A stretch of 29,892 bases of DNA from Acidithiobacillus ferruginosus (GTDB lineage Bacteria > Pseudomonadota > Gammaproteobacteria > Acidithiobacillales > Acidithiobacillaceae), in the NCBI RefSeq assembly GCF_018854495.1, contig NZ_JABBDR010000173.1, positions 1 to 29,892 on the forward strand, in the 5' to 3' direction. Positions within the stretch are counted from its first letter, which is position 1. Every line of letters begins with the position of its first letter. Made by a program: the position numbers and the translations under genes. The notes under the pieces are model-generated. The model did not search any database and was not told the DNA's origin. It saw nothing but the letters and a program-made list of their open reading frames with translations. Below are positions 15,233 through 23,092 of this stretch, in pieces.

Positions 15233-15268
15233 CCCCGCAGGGGGGACGGGTGGCGCAGCGCCACCCGT
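15233..15268. terminator. Shared hairpins between convergent deaD and csp genes
   Basis: CCCC-GCA-GGGG (15233-15243) is followed by a perfect inverted repeat with 11-bp arms, ACGGGTGGCGC and GCGCCACCCGT, around a single A (15246-15268). A TTTT run precedes the first stem. The position between two convergent stops suggests bidirectional termination, though neither side has a long T-tract directly after the stem. Confidence 0.7.
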
Positions 15269-15277
15269 TAGGCTTAA

Positions 15278-15481
15278 TTAAGCCCGGCGGACCTTCTCAG
15301 CCTGCAAACCCTTCGGGCCACGAGTCACTTCAAAATTGACGCGCTCGCCTTCGGCCAGGGTCTTGAACCCCGTACCTTCAATAGCGGAATGATGCACGAA
15401 TACATCTTCCTTGCCATCTTCCGGCGTGATGAACCCAAACCCCTTGCTGTCATTGAACCACTTCACTGTACCAACCGCCAT
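15278..15481 (-). CDS. CspA-family cold-shock protein
   Basis: A 67-aa single OB-fold protein that binds single-stranded RNA/DNA and melts RNA structure. RNP1 is KGFGFI (13-18) and RNP2 is VFVHH (27-31); the length is the family norm. I use the ATG at 15481 ([11 protein letters not shown]), preceded by GGGGTG four bases away; an upstream start would add a non-homologous seven residues. The candidate promoter gives a leader of only about 40 bases, much shorter than the ~150-base cold-sensing leader of E. coli cspA, so classic thermosensor control is not evident. The stop codon lies in the palindrome GGCTTAATTAAGCC. Which csp paralogue this is cannot be told. Confidence 0.92.
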   Translation of the reverse strand: MAVGTVKWFNDSKGFGFITPEDGKEDVFVHHSAIEGTGFKTLAEGERVNFEVTRGPKGLQAEKVRRA

Positions 15482-15526
15482 TTTACACCCCAAATTAATC
15501 AAAGATGGCCCAACTGGCCGTCGCCA

Positions 15527-15554
15527 AGGATAACATATACACAGTACGACGCAA
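15527..15554 (-). promoter_or_regulatory. Possible csp promoter
   Basis: On the minus strand TTGCGT (15549-15554) and TATCCT (15527-15532) are 16 bases apart, 46 bases before the csp start. Both are 4/6 matches. Confidence 0.35.
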
Positions 15555-15583
15555 GTTTAAATATCCGGACCGGATGGTGGCAT

Positions 15584-17746
15584 TCACGTGATCAGCAAGG
15601 GGTCCACATCCAGCATCCAGCGGACGTGTCTGGCGGAGCTGAGTCCGGCGAGTTGTGGAAGCCAGAGATTAAGCGCTTTCTGCATTTGCGTACGGTTTGG
15701 TGCCTGTATCCACAGTTCTGCGCGTTCAAAACCGGCACGACGTTCCATGAGCGACGGTAGCGGACCGCTGATTTCCACCAGGGCGGGCGGTACACACTGG
15801 CAGGCGGCGCTCAGGAACGCGTCTACGCGGTATCTCTGGTGTGCCTCGGCACGCAGTAAGGTGAGAGCGGCAAAGGGCGGCAACCCTGCCGCCCGTCGTT
15901 CGTTCAGGAGCGCCTCGGCGGGAGGGCGGTAGTCGCCCCGGGCGAGGCTCTGCAATAAAGGATGTTCTGGCAGATGAGTCTGCAATAGGACCTGTCCGGG
16001 TCGCTCTTCACGGCCGGCGCGGCCTGCGACCTGCACAACGGTCTGTAGCAGTCGTTCCGGTGCGCGAAAATCGGCACTGAATAGGCCTTGGTCCGTATTG
16101 ATAATGCCCACTAGGGTGACCGCCGGGAAATGATGGCCCTTGGCCAGCATCTGGGTGCCCACGAGGATGGCAGCACGATTCTGGCGGATGTCGGCGACCG
16201 CCGTAGCGAGGGCATCGCGATCGTGCAACGCATCACGGTCGATGCGCCAGATGGGGGTTTGTGGGAATCGCTGGCGAAGCACTTCCTCCAACTGCTCAGT
16301 GCCTTGTCCGGCGGTGATCAGTGCCGCGCTGTGGCATGCAGGGCAGGCTTGGGGCCAGCGCGACTCGTGTCCGCAATGGTGGCAGCGGAGACGTTCTTGC
16401 TGGCGGTGCCAGGTCATGGGCGCACTGCAACGGGGGCATTGGACCACATGGCCACAATCGTGGCAGAGCACTGCCGGCGCGTAGCCGCGACGGTTCAGGA
16501 ACAGCAATACCTGATTGCCGGCTTCCAGGGTTTCCTTACACGCCGTCAACAGGGTGGTGGAAATGCCACCCTGCAGGTTTTCGCGGCGCAGTGGCACGAT
16601 AGTCATCCCCGGTAAATCGGCTGAAGTGGCGCGTTGCCGCAGTTGCAGGTGTCGATAGCGCCCCTTTTGTGCATTGCATAGGCTTTCCAGAGAAGGTGTG
16701 GCGGAGCCCAGGACGATCGGAATGTTTTCCAGGCTTGCGCGTTGAATCGCGAGGTCCCGTGCCGAATAATGCCAGCCGTTTTGCTGTTTGAAAGAGGGGT
16801 CATGCTCTTCATCGACGACAATCATGGCAAGACGGGGCAGGGGCAGGAATACTGCCGAGCGGGTGCCGATGATGACCTGTATCTGGCCCGCCGCGGCCGC
16901 CGCCCAGATGCGCAGACGCTCTCCGTCGCTTTGAGCGGAGTGCAGAGCGGCCACGCGACGCGCGCCAAAACGCATCTGGCAGCGTTCCACGAGTTGGGGG
17001 GTGAGGCCGATCTCCGGGACCAGGACGAGGATCTGTGCCCCGGATTCCAGATGAGGCCGGATTGCTTCCAGATATACTTCTGTTTTGCCGCTGCCGGTCA
17101 CTCCCTCCAATAACCAGGCGCTAAAGCCCCTGGCCATGCGCAACTGGGTCACGGCGCTGGCCTGTTCTGCATTCAGGCAATGTGGAGAGGGTGTCGCCTG
17201 CGTCGGCGGGGTGTCTTCCATCACGGCTTCTATCCAGCCGCGGCGGACGGCCTGTCGTAGGGTGGGGAGCAACTCTTTGGGGATGGCTGTTGCACGCACA
17301 ACCCTGTTGGTGGTGAGTTGCTCCCGGAGCGCCTGTTGCAATTTGCCGAGCCGGCGCGGCACCGTTCGTGCTTCGTCGATGCTGAGGCGGTAACCCTGGG
17401 GAGCGGGTTCCGGCAGTGGCCGCCCCTGGCGCAGCAGGGTCGGCAGCGCGGTGGCCCAAGCATCGCCAATCGGATGATGGTAGTATGCCGCCCCGAATTG
17501 TACCAGTTGCTGCAGGGCAGGGGGTAAAACAGGGTGCGCATCCAGGACCTGGCCGATGGGCTTGAGCGTTATATCGGGCGGGCAACTGGCATACCCGAGA
17601 ACGATGCCAACCCGACTGCCTTTGCCGAAAGGCACCCGTACCCGCATGCCCGGCTGCAGACGACCCTCCGGCGGCGGGGCATAGGAAAAGATGCGGCGAA
17701 GCGGCACCATCACGGCGATCTGAATGCAGGTATTTTCGACATTCAT
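15584..17746 (-). CDS. priA: Primosomal protein N' (replication restart helicase PriA)
   Basis: This protein of about 720 aa recognises stalled forks and D-loops and reloads the replicative helicase. It has the N-terminal 3'-end-binding domain (VMVPLRRIFSYAPP, RVRVPFGKG), then the SF2 helicase with Walker A GVTGSGKTEVY and DEEH box (VVDEEHDPSFKQ). A zinc-binding insertion has eight cysteines (CHDCGHVVQCPRCSAP, CHHCGHES, CPACHS). The second helicase lobe contains GTQMLAKGHHFP and QVAGRAGR. E. coli PriA is 732 aa, so the length is right. I favour the ATG at 17746; a GTG at 17758 is in frame and also possible, and neither has a clear Shine-Dalgarno. The upstream gap has DnaA boxes, and an inverted repeat touches the ATG. 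Confidence 0.95.
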   Translation of the reverse strand: MNVENTCIQIAVMVPLRRIFSYAPPPEGRLQPGMRVRVPFGKGSRVGIVLGYASCPPDITLKPIGQVLDAHPVLPPALQQLVQFGAAYYHHPIGDAWATALPTLLRQGRPLPEPAPQGYRLSIDEARTVPRRLGKLQQALREQLTTNRVVRATAIPKELLPTLRQAVRRGWIEAVMEDTPPTQATPSPHCLNAEQASAVTQLRMARGFSAWLLEGVTGSGKTEVYLEAIRPHLESGAQILVLVPEIGLTPQLVERCQMRFGARRVAALHSAQSDGERLRIWAAAAAGQIQVIIGTRSAVFLPLPRLAMIVVDEEHDPSFKQQNGWHYSARDLAIQRASLENIPIVLGSATPSLESLCNAQKGRYRHLQLRQRATSADLPGMTIVPLRRENLQGGISTTLLTACKETLEAGNQVLLFLNRRGYAPAVLCHDCGHVVQCPRCSAPMTWHRQQERLRCHHCGHESRWPQACPACHSAALITAGQGTEQLEEVLRQRFPQTPIWRIDRDALHDRDALATAVADIRQNRAAILVGTQMLAKGHHFPAVTLVGIINTDQGLFSADFRAPERLLQTVVQVAGRAGREERPGQVLLQTHLPEHPLLQSLARGDYRPPAEALLNERRAAGLPPFAALTLLRAEAHQRYRVDAFLSAACQCVPPALVEISGPLPSLMERRAGFERAELWIQAPNRTQMQKALNLWLPQLAGLSSARHVRWMLDVDPLLIT

Positions 17747-17764
17747 GAAGTTGCCCACAACTTC
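17747..17764. repeat. Inverted repeat abutting the priA start
   Basis: GAAGTTG and CAACTTC form perfect 7-bp arms around CCCA, ending at the base before the priA ATG. In the priA mRNA this would be a hairpin at the ribosome-binding position if transcription starts upstream, so it may limit translation. Confidence 0.6.
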
Positions 17765-17773
17765 TGTGGATAA
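17765..17773 (-). promoter_or_regulatory. Consensus DnaA box
   Basis: TGTGGATAA on the plus strand is the exact complement of the canonical DnaA box TTATCCACA. It lies 19 bases upstream of the priA ATG at 17746. A degenerate copy (TGTGTATGA) follows at 17777-17785 within the 11-bp direct repeat. Confidence 0.65.
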
Positions 17774-17777
17774 GTCT

Positions 17778-17937
17778 GTGTATGAGTATCCTGAAAAGTC
17801 CCAGACCCCCTGTCCTTCAAGGCATTAGAGTATACGCCTAAAAAAGGTGCAAACAAAAAACATATATATAACAATGAATTGTCAATTAGCATCAGAGACC
17901 TGGCGGGAAATATCCGGCTCGCTTCGGTGTATGAGTA
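17778..17937 (+). repeat. 11-bp direct repeat flanking AT-rich stretch
   Basis: GTGTATGAGTA occurs at 17778-17788 and again at 17927-17937. Each copy lies within 10 bases of a consensus DnaA box. Between them is an AT-rich run (17838-17890), including ATATATATA and poly-A tracts. The copies resemble weak DnaA boxes themselves. Confidence 0.6.
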
Positions 17938-17940
17938 AAT

Positions 17941-17958
17941 TGTGTATAAGTTTGTCAA
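17941..17958 (-). promoter_or_regulatory. DnaA box within a possible priA promoter
   Basis: TGTGTATAA (17941-17949) is the complement of TTATACACA, fitting the TTATNCACA DnaA consensus. On the minus strand a perfect TTGACA (-35-like) ends three bases before it (17953-17958), so bound DnaA would cover the promoter spacer. A second TTGACA lies at 17880-17885. No strong -10 is paired with either. Confidence 0.45.
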
Positions 17959-18012
17959 TGGTTGTTTTCAAGATGCTTCGGCGACATCTGGGCAGCACCG
18001 GAATGGCGGTCT

Positions 18013-18915
18013 TCATGCCGCTCCGGGCAGAACGGTGGATACCCCGCCTGGCGCGAGGCCCGCGACAATCCCCCAAAAGAGTAGCAGTCCAATCCAGTTA
18101 TTGTGCAGAAAGGCGCGGAAAGCCTGATCCCGGTCGCCGCCGAGCAGCGTCTGCTCATAGGCCGCGAGAACAGCGGCACCCGCCAGGGCGATCCAGTAAG
18201 GCCAGTGCATGGCCTGGGCGACACCTATGCCGATAAAGAGGATCAGCATGACCGCCTGCAGGCCGGCAATGGTGTGACGGTCGAAGCGTCCAAAAAGAAT
18301 GGCAGTCGACTTGATCCCCGCTTGGATGTCATCGGGACGGTCCGCCATGGCGTAGGCCGTGTCATAGGCTACGACCCAGCAGGCATTGGCCAGCATCAGC
18401 CACCAGGCGAGCGTGGGCACCTGGTTGAGGGTGGCGGCAAAGGCCATGGGTATGCCAAAGGAAAAAGCGATGCCCAGATAGGCTTGCGGGAGATGGGTGA
18501 AACGCTTGAACAAGGGATAGGTAATGGTGATGAGCACTGCGCCCGCGGATAACCCGATGGTCAGCCAGTTGAGGAGGGGCAGGAGGGCAGCAGCCAGCAG
18601 GCACAGGACGACAAATAAACGCAGTGCCTCTTGCGGAGTGATCAGGCCTGCCGCCAGGGGGCGCTGGCAGGTGCGGGCTACCTGTCGGTCGAAGTCACGG
18701 TCAAAGTAATCATTGATTACGCAACCTGCCGAGCGTGTCAGCCAGGTGCCGACAGTGAAAATCAGGAAGAGGCGGAGTGATGGAGTGCCCTTTGCGGCAA
18801 GCCAGAGCCCCCAGTAGGTGGGCCAGAGCAGGAGCAGGGTACCGATGGGGCGATCCACGCGCATCAGGCCTGCATAAGCGCGCAGGCGCTGGCGGAGCGG
18901 CGAGGGTGCTTGCAT
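18013..18915 (-). CDS. ubiA: 4-hydroxybenzoate polyprenyltransferase
   Basis: This 300-aa membrane enzyme joins a polyprenyl chain to 4-hydroxybenzoate in ubiquinone synthesis. The first aspartate-rich motif is NDYFDRDFD (68-76) and the second is DTAYAMADRPDD, each preceded by membrane helices; both Mg-diphosphate sites are intact. About eight hydrophobic helices can be drawn. The ATG at 18915 overlaps the ubiC stop as TGATG with GGGGA upstream, so translation is coupled; a longer frame would begin inside ubiC and is unlikely. Pairing with ubiC places the first two committed steps of ubiquinone synthesis in one transcript. Confidence 0.93.
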   Translation of the reverse strand: MQAPSPLRQRLRAYAGLMRVDRPIGTLLLLWPTYWGLWLAAKGTPSLRLFLIFTVGTWLTRSAGCVINDYFDRDFDRQVARTCQRPLAAGLITPQEALRLFVVLCLLAAALLPLLNWLTIGLSAGAVLITITYPLFKRFTHLPQAYLGIAFSFGIPMAFAATLNQVPTLAWWLMLANACWVVAYDTAYAMADRPDDIQAGIKSTAILFGRFDRHTIAGLQAVMLILFIGIGVAQAMHWPYWIALAGAAVLAAYEQTLLGGDRDQAFRAFLHNNWIGLLLFWGIVAGLAPGGVSTVLPGAA

Positions 18916-19499
18916 CAGCGTCGTCCCCGCCCCGCCCAGCATGGCAGATCCGGCAGAAAGTGCTCTTCTACCAGCACGCCTACGCTGCCGCGCCGCAATA
19001 CGGAGCGCCGCTGCCAGCGCCGCTGGCCGAACCGTGGCCGGCTCTCGGCCTGAATCGGGGAGCGCCGCAACCGGCGGTGGCGGAATAAGGTGTTGCCGAT
19101 GGGGCGCGTGCCATGGCGGGTCAGGGGTAACAGACCGTGGCGCAGTCCTCGCAAAGGAATGGTGGTGCGCGCCCAGAGTGCCGGATATGCCGGGTCACCA
19201 CCGTGCAGGAGCACCTCGCGCCAGAAAATCCGCTCGCCGCGACGCATGCACAAAATGCTGCGCTCGATCGGCGAAGGGTTCGCGCGTCCGCTATCCAGCA
19301 GCAGCGCCCGCACCGTGTGCGGTTTTCCATAAGCCCGTTGCAGAGCGGCGGTGAGCGAGGCAGGCAGGGTGAGCCAGGGCCAGATCGCGCGGGGAGCGTG
19401 GCGCAGGGCGGGGGGATTGCCGACCATCATCGTGGCGTGCGGCAGCGATCCCCTGCGCAATACGGATACCGCATGTTGTGCCTCTTGGTCACACAGCAT
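18915..19499 (-). CDS. ubiC: Chorismate pyruvate-lyase
   Basis: This enzyme makes 4-hydroxybenzoate and pyruvate from chorismate, feeding UbiA. From the ATG at 19499 it has 194 aa, longer than the 165-aa E. coli enzyme by an N-terminal leader. The core begins near WPWLTLPASLTAAL. Active-site residues are visible: Arg in IFWREVLL (E. coli Arg76 in WLREILL) and Glu in GVLVEEHFLP (E. coli Glu155 in LLTELFLP). PIGNTLF matches the PLGRYLF block. I chose 19499 because GGTGG sits five bases upstream; an ATG at 19541 overlaps the upstream gene and an ATG at 19430 also fits length. The N-terminus is therefore uncertain. Sequence identity to E. coli is clearly low. Confidence 0.85.
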   Translation of the reverse strand: MLCDQEAQHAVSVLRRGSLPHATMMVGNPPALRHAPRAIWPWLTLPASLTAALQRAYGKPHTVRALLLDSGRANPSPIERSILCMRRGERIFWREVLLHGGDPAYPALWARTTIPLRGLRHGLLPLTRHGTRPIGNTLFRHRRLRRSPIQAESRPRFGQRRWQRRSVLRRGSVGVLVEEHFLPDLPCWAGRGRR

Positions 19500-19518
19500 T
19501 ACGACCACCTTTCCTTTG

Positions 19519-20121
19519 TCACCCGTCACGCTCGAATCCATCCTTCTGCGGGGGGTGGAAAATGAAGGTGTCTACCCGTGCCGGTGGAATGTTGCGCCAG
19601 ACCACGGCGACGCGACTGCGGCGAAACTCGGCTGGCAGTCCCTGGCAGGAGGTACGGAAATGGTACGTAAACTGGATGAAGACCGTGCCGTGCCGGCTGA
19701 TCCCGGGAAGTTGCTGGAAGATCCGCTCGACTACCGCTTTGGGAATGCTACGCAGCGGCAGGCTGGATACCACGGCGCGAACCGGCCCGCGATGCGCCAC
19801 AAGGCGCTGAATGTGGGCGGCATCCCCCTCAATGACCTCTATTTCCGGATAACGCTGACGCAGGTGGCGGACCATGGTCGGCGCCTGCTCGACAAGGACC
19901 AGATCTTCCGGCGGAATACCGCTCTCCAGCAGGGCTTTGGTCACCGGCCCCATGCCCGGCCCCAATTCTACCACCAGGCCGGGCCCCTGCGGCACCATGG
20001 TGGCCATCCGCCGGGCGAGGAAGGGTGAACTGGGCAGCACCGCCCCAATAGCCTGGGGGTCGCGTAAAAACTCGCGGGTAAAGTGCCAAGCCTGGGACAT
20101 CGGCCCGGAAAATCGGGACAT
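19519..20121 (-). CDS. SAM-dependent methyltransferase, phospholipid N-methyltransferase (PmtA)-like
   Basis: This 200-aa class I methyltransferase has no signal peptide. It begins with WHFTREFLRDPQAIGAVLPSS, typical of the PmtA/KsgA-related group. Motif I is VVELGPGMGPVTKAL (50-64), a motif II acidic residue is in VLVEQA, and IEGDAAHI follows. SSLPLRSIP (119-127) replaces the NPP(Y/F) of KsgA/Erm rRNA methylases, and the later VFIQFTY also fits phosphatidylethanolamine N-methyltransferases. I infer membrane-lipid methylation, with quinone or another small substrate as an alternative given ubiC-ubiA downstream. The ATG at 20121 has GGAG eight bases upstream. The gene ends 20 bases before ubiC and heads the pmtA-like-ubiC-ubiA transcript. 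Confidence 0.75.
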   Translation of the reverse strand: MSRFSGPMSQAWHFTREFLRDPQAIGAVLPSSPFLARRMATMVPQGPGLVVELGPGMGPVTKALLESGIPPEDLVLVEQAPTMVRHLRQRYPEIEVIEGDAAHIQRLVAHRGPVRAVVSSLPLRSIPKAVVERIFQQLPGISRHGTVFIQFTYHFRTSCQGLPAEFRRSRVAVVWRNIPPARVDTFIFHPPQKDGFERDG

Positions 20122-20182
20122 GGGCTTTCTCCACCAGTGGAGGCAAAACGCGGGCCAGCGCGTCGCCGAATGAACGGCGCGT

Positions 20183-20212
20183 ATTGTAGCATGGCGTTGC
20201 GGATGGCGTCAT
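20183..20212 (-). promoter_or_regulatory. Promoter of the methyltransferase-ubiC-ubiA operon
   Basis: On the minus strand an extended -10, TGCTACAAT (-10 hexamer at 20183-20188), is preceded 18 bases earlier by ATGACG (20207-20212). It lies 62 bases before the methyltransferase ATG. Its -35 overlaps the -35 of the divergent lipoprotein promoter. Confidence 0.5.
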
Positions 20213-20236
20213 GCCGAACCGCTTTTGCGCTATACT
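20208..20236 (+). promoter_or_regulatory. Promoter of the lipoprotein gene
   Basis: TATACT (20231-20236) is a 5/6 -10 with a weak GTCATG 17 bases upstream (20208-20213). It is 43 bases before the ATG at 20280. Confidence 0.4.
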
Positions 20237-20279
20237 GGCGCCGTGGGGAGTTGGTTTCCCGGTTGATTTGAGGATGGAT

Positions 20280-20663
20280 ATGAACAAGCGATGGCTTCTG
20301 CTCAGCATGATGATACTGTCCCCGCTCTGGCTCAGCGCCTGCAGCACGGAGAGCGGGCCGCTGGCGGCCGTTTATACGGGCCAGAGCATCCACTATTACC
20401 CGAGACCGTTTCAACCCACCCTCACCGCGGCCACCCGGGTGTTGGGACAGATGCATTGTGTCATCCTGGGGATCGGAAGTGCAGGCGGTCCCTCCCGGGG
20501 CAGCGTCATCCATGCGCGTACCGGGCACACGCTGGTGGATGTAACGGTCACGTCCAAGGGGCCACAGGTTACTGCGGTGACTACCCGTTTTGGGCTGCTG
20601 GGCAGTGTTCAGGATGATCAGCGCTTTCACTTCCTGCTGAAATCGGCGCTTGGCCTGGGGTGA
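20280..20663 (+). CDS. Small lipoprotein of unknown function
   Basis: The product is 127 aa from the ATG at 20280, with GAGG six bases upstream; a frame starting at 20211 is an unlikely extension. The N-terminus is MNKRWLLLSMMILSPLWLSAC, a lipoprotein signal with lipobox LSAC and the lipidated Cys21. Residue 22 is Ser, so outer-membrane sorting is expected. The mature part (about 107 aa) alternates short strands and helices, with VIHARTGHTLVDVTVTSKG and TTRFGLLGS. The pattern resembles DUF3568-type lipoproteins, but I would not name it. It lies between the divergent methyltransferase and the miaB operon, which has its own promoter, so it is probably monocistronic. Confidence 0.75.
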   Translation: MNKRWLLLSMMILSPLWLSACSTESGPLAAVYTGQSIHYYPRPFQPTLTAATRVLGQMHCVILGIGSAGGPSRGSVIHARTGHTLVDVTVTSKGPQVTAVTTRFGLLGSVQDDQRFHFLLKSALGLG

Positions 20664-20685
20664 TGTGTGGCCCCTGGGCTGCCCC

Positions 20686-20714
20686 TTGTCAATCCTGCAG
20701 GGTGGCCCTATCAT
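20686..20714 (+). promoter_or_regulatory. Sigma70-like promoter of the miaB-phoH-ybeY-corC-lnt operon
   Basis: TTGTCA (20686-20691, 5/6) and TATCAT (20709-20714, 5/6) are exactly 17 bases apart, about 35 bases before the miaB start. This is the best promoter by consensus in the window. Confidence 0.65.
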
Positions 20715-20748
20715 CGTTACATAAGTCCTCTCTCCTTCCGGGAATGCA

Positions 20749-22104
20749 TTGCAGAACCTGTATATCAAGACTTATGGATGTCAGATGAACGAGTATGACT
20801 CCGAGCGCATGGCGGATACGCTTGCGGTTAGTCATGGCCTGCGTCTGGTGGACGATCCGGTGCTCGCCGATGTGCTCCTGCTCAACACCTGCTCCATCCG
20901 TGAAAAAGCCGAAGACAAGGTCTTTACCCAGCTTGGCTTCTGGCGCCCCTTCAAGGTAAGGCGCCCGGCGGTGGTGATCGGTGTCGGGGGCTGCGTGGCC
21001 AGCCAGGAGGGAGAGCGGCTGAGGCGGCGCGCCCCTTACGTGGACCTAGTGTTCGGACCGCAGACGCTGCATCGGTTGCCAGATTTGCTGGATGCCTGTC
21101 TGGCCGAGCGCCGTCCGCAGGTGGATATCGCCTTTCCGATGCTGGAAAAATTTGATCATCTCCCGCAACGGCCGGGCCGCGACGGCGCCACCGCCTTTGT
21201 CACCATCCAGGAAGGTTGCGACAAATTCTGTACCTTCTGTGTGGTGCCTCATACTCGGGGGCGGGAATACAGCCGCAGCATGCCTGATATCCTGCGTGAA
21301 GTGCGTGCGCTGGTGGAGCAGGGGGTGCGCGAGATCACCCTGCTGGGGCAGAATGTCAATGCCTACCGAGGCGCGACAGGACTGGTGGGCGAGGGCGGCC
21401 TGGCCGATCTGCTGGAGCGCCTGGCGCGGATTCCCGGTTTGCTGCGCCTGCGCTACACCACATCCCATCCCGCCAACCTCGACGACGAATTGATCGCCGC
21501 GCACGGCAGTATCGGTATTCTCGCGCCGCATTTACACCTGCCGGTGCAGAGCGGATCGGATCGCATCTTGCGGCGGATGCATCGCAAGCATACGGTCGGG
21601 CAGTATCTGGACAAGATTGACCGTCTACGTGCCGCCCGTCCGGGTATCCAGATTTCTTCGGATTTTATCGTCGGATTTCCGGGTGAAACCGATGCAGATT
21701 TTGCCGCGACCATGGAATTGATCGATGCGGTACGCTTCGACCAGTCGTTTTCCTTCAAATACAGCCAGCGCCCCAATACCCCGGCGCTGAAACTGAAGGA
21801 CAGCGTGCCAGAGGCAGTCAAGGAGGATCGCCTGGCGGTATTGCAGGGACGCATCAACGAGTTGGCGCGGGGCTACGCACAAGCTCTGGTGGGCACGCGG
21901 CAGGCGGTCCTGATAACGGGGCCGTCGCGCCGCGATGCGCAGGAACTGACGGGGAAAACCGCCTGCAATCGTGCAGTCAATTTGGCGGGGTCCATGGATT
22001 GGGTCGGACAGATGCTGGATGTCGAAATTACGGCGGCGTTGCCTAACAGTCTGCGCGGGCGCGCGGCGCATGTGGCGCCGACGAGCCAGCGCCTTGCCGT
22101 ATAG
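20749..22104 (+). CDS. miaB: tRNA-2-methylthio-N6-dimethylallyladenosine synthase
   Basis: This 451-aa radical-SAM enzyme adds the methylthio group to i6A37 in tRNAs reading UNN codons. The N-terminal UPF0004 domain has its three cluster cysteines at 11 ([11 protein letters not shown]), 48 (NTCSIREKA) and 82 (GGCVA). The radical-SAM cluster is Cys157-x3-Cys161-x2-Cys164 (GCDKFCTFC). [17 protein letters not shown] and [10 protein letters not shown] are typical of the family, and a C-terminal TRAM domain follows. The start must be TTG at 20749: an in-frame stop lies 25 bases upstream, no ATG or GTG is available between, and GGGA precedes it. It heads the five-gene operon, with phoH four bases downstream. 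Confidence 0.96.
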   Translation: MQNLYIKTYGCQMNEYDSERMADTLAVSHGLRLVDDPVLADVLLLNTCSIREKAEDKVFTQLGFWRPFKVRRPAVVIGVGGCVASQEGERLRRRAPYVDLVFGPQTLHRLPDLLDACLAERRPQVDIAFPMLEKFDHLPQRPGRDGATAFVTIQEGCDKFCTFCVVPHTRGREYSRSMPDILREVRALVEQGVREITLLGQNVNAYRGATGLVGEGGLADLLERLARIPGLLRLRYTTSHPANLDDELIAAHGSIGILAPHLHLPVQSGSDRILRRMHRKHTVGQYLDKIDRLRAARPGIQISSDFIVGFPGETDADFAATMELIDAVRFDQSFSFKYSQRPNTPALKLKDSVPEAVKEDRLAVLQGRINELARGYAQALVGTRQAVLITGPSRRDAQELTGKTACNRAVNLAGSMDWVGQMLDVEITAALPNSLRGRAAHVAPTSQRLAV

Positions 22105-22108
22105 TCCC

Positions 22109-23092
22109 ATGGAGCCTCCGGGTAAGACGCCGAGTATCAGCCACAGCGATTTCACCGCTGAACACGCCAGTACCGCCATGCTGTCCGAACTCTCCGGCGA
22201 ACTGGACAGTCACATCAAGCAGATCGAATCCCGTCTCGGGGTGGTGATACTCCCCCGAGGGACGCACTTCCATATCACCGGTCCGGCTGCTTCCGTGCAG
22301 GCGGCGCAGGATGTGCTCTCCCACCTGTATGCCCAGGTGCGCCAGGGGCGCTCCCTGTCCAGTCACTGGGTGCACCACAGCATCCAGAATGTACAACTGG
22401 AGGCGGAAGTCGGCGCCGCGGCGGTGGAGTCTGCGGGCATACAGACCCTGAAGGGGGTGGTCCGTGGTCGCGGGCAACGGCAGCGCCATTATCTGGAGTC
22501 CATCCGCCATAATGACCTTACCTTCGGTATCGGCCCCGCCGGTACCGGCAAGACCTATCTGGCCGTCGCGGCGGCGGTGGAGCAGATGGACAGCAATCAG
22601 GTGCGACGTCTGGTGTTGGTCCGGCCTGCCGTGGAAGCGGGGGAGCGTCTGGGTTTTCTGCCCGGGTCCCTGAGTGAAAAGGTCGACCCATACCTCCGCC
22701 CGCTTTACGATGCGCTGCATGAAATGCTGGGTTATGAGAAGGTCGCCAAGCTGATGGAGCGGCAGGTAATCGAAGTGGCGCCTCTTGCCTACATGCGCGG
22801 GCGCACCCTCAACGATGCCTTCATCATTCTGGATGAGGCGCAGAATACCACCCCGGAACAGATGAAAATGTTCCTGACCAGGATGGGTTTTGGTGCCAAA
22901 GTCGTGGTGACCGGCGACGTGACCCAGGTGGATCTGCCCCGCGGACAGCTTTCCGGGTTGGTTCAGGCCATGGATGTGCTGGGGAATATGCCGGGTATCG
23001 ATATGGTATTTTTTGAAAGCGCCGATGTGGTGCGTCACCCGCTGGTGGCACGGATCGTGGAAGCCTACGACCGATTCGGAGAGAAGCCGTGA
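22109..23092 (+). CDS. ybeZ: PhoH-like ATPase (YbeZ)
   Basis: This 327-aa ATPase associates with YbeY in rRNA processing and may act as an RNA helicase. It has a KH-like N-terminal region (LGVVILPRGTHFHITGPAASVQ is typical), then the P-loop GPAGTGKT (142-149), a Walker B region FIILDEAQNTTPEQMKMFLT and GDVTQVDLPRGQ. The ATG at 22109 is four bases after the miaB stop; no clear Shine-Dalgarno is seen, so translational coupling is likely and a start slightly upstream within miaB cannot be ruled out. The stop overlaps the ybeY GTG (GTGA). The ybeZ-ybeY-corC-lnt order is conserved widely in Proteobacteria. Confidence 0.94.
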   Translation: MEPPGKTPSISHSDFTAEHASTAMLSELSGELDSHIKQIESRLGVVILPRGTHFHITGPAASVQAAQDVLSHLYAQVRQGRSLSSHWVHHSIQNVQLEAEVGAAAVESAGIQTLKGVVRGRGQRQRHYLESIRHNDLTFGIGPAGTGKTYLAVAAAVEQMDSNQVRRLVLVRPAVEAGERLGFLPGSLSEKVDPYLRPLYDALHEMLGYEKVAKLMERQVIEVAPLAYMRGRTLNDAFIILDEAQNTTPEQMKMFLTRMGFGAKVVVTGDVTQVDLPRGQLSGLVQAMDVLGNMPGIDMVFFESADVVRHPLVARIVEAYDRFGEKP

